From Clostridiales bacterium (lineage in GTDB: Bacteria; Bacillota; Clostridia; Oscillospirales; Oscillospiraceae), in assembly GCA_020860575.1 (NCBI GenBank), contig JAJBUB010000099.1, forward strand, positions 1 through 36,918: a stretch of 36,918 bases of DNA, given 5' to 3'. Position 1 is the first letter of the stretch. Each line of letters starts with the position of its first letter. The notes below the pieces were generated by a model that made no database searches, was not told the origin of the DNA, and saw only the letters and a program-made list of their open reading frames with translations. Positions 36,515 to 36,918 of the stretch are shown here, piece by piece. The position numbers and the translations under genes were made by a program.

Positions 36515-36763
36515 AGACAGCAGGCGATGAGAAGGAAGAGTACGGCTGCCCCGCCGCCCCAGAGAGGGGATGGACGGTGCAAATCCCCGCGGAGGACAGT
36601 CGGAAGGCCCCTTTGAGCTGCGGCCCCAACGGGACGGAGGTCCCCGGTAGGCGCCGCCGGTTTCCCCCGTTACCGGGAGTTCGAGTGTGGCGCGCTGCGC
36701 CAAATTCAGGTGGTACCACGGACATCGTTCGCCCTGAGCAGAAAACTGCTCGGGGCGTTTTTG
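36515..36763 (+). ncRNA. T-box leader upstream of glycyl-tRNA synthetase
   Basis: GAAGAGTA stem-I motif (36534-36541), CCCCAGAGAGGGG, T-box sequence CAGGTGGTACCACGG (36707-36721), terminator CGCCCTGAGCAG-aaaa-CTGCTCGGGGCGTTTTT. Confidence 0.9.
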
Positions 36764-36782
36764 GCGGTCAGGAGGAGATTTC

Positions 36783-36918
36783 ATGAAAAACGAGCAAAAG
36801 ACAATGGAAAAGGTGGTCGCCCTCTGCAAGAACCGGGGCTTTATCTTCCCGGGCAGCGAGATCTACGGCGGCCTGGCCAACACCTGGGACTACGGCCCTC
36901 TGGGTGTGGAGCTGAAAA
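36783..36918 (+). CDS. glyS: glycyl-tRNA synthetase (N-terminus; truncated by window edge)
   Basis: [45 protein letters not shown], class-II alpha2-type GlyRS N-terminus. Confidence 0.93.
   Translation, partial: MKNEQKTMEKVVALCKNRGFIFPGSEIYGGLANTWDYGPLGVELK

Noticed and set aside
36672-36690. tRNA-like GTTCGAGTG (T-loop-like) sequence
   Set aside because: Lies inside the T-box leader; no acceptor stem or cloverleaf can be built around it.
1-36918. CRISPR arrays, rRNA, transposase or prophage genes
   Set aside because: No regularly spaced direct repeats, rRNA-like segments, transposase or phage proteins were seen in the sequence or ORF track.

Overview
This is a GC-rich, coding-dense chromosomal window, most consistent with a gut Clostridia/Oscillospiraceae-type genome (inference from gene content and T-box/SpoIIP/CarD genes). 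It holds about 29 supported CDSs. They include nitroreductase (partial)/LysR, PAP2, CarD, prfC (RF3), an MFS exporter, a Ca-type P-ATPase, an orphan LytTR response regulator, a DUF2442-like+HTH protein, a CbxX/SpoVK-type AAA ATPase, spoIIP, a WYL regulator and a lipoprotein. They also include a complete arginine cluster argG-argH-argC(type 2)-argJ-argB-argD-argF, ung, a MATE transporter, a fucose/arabinose-isomerase-family protein, glgP, and a T-box leader followed by glyS (partial). The most interesting locus is a five-gene, tightly coupled minus-strand operon at 24322-28985: circularly permuted ATP-grasp, alpha-E protein, transglutaminase-like protein, and two tandem AstE/aspartoacylase-like M14 proteins. 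One of the two M14 paralogs has lost the zinc-ligand residues that the other keeps. The operon also carries a terminator-like hairpin between its predicted promoter and first ATG. Other points of interest are a foldable MITE-like element inside the arg operon, whose end shares a 14-mer with the carD terminator, and structured leaders upstream of the MATE and MFS genes. Most of the very long ORFs in the track are antisense or alternate-frame artefacts of high GC.
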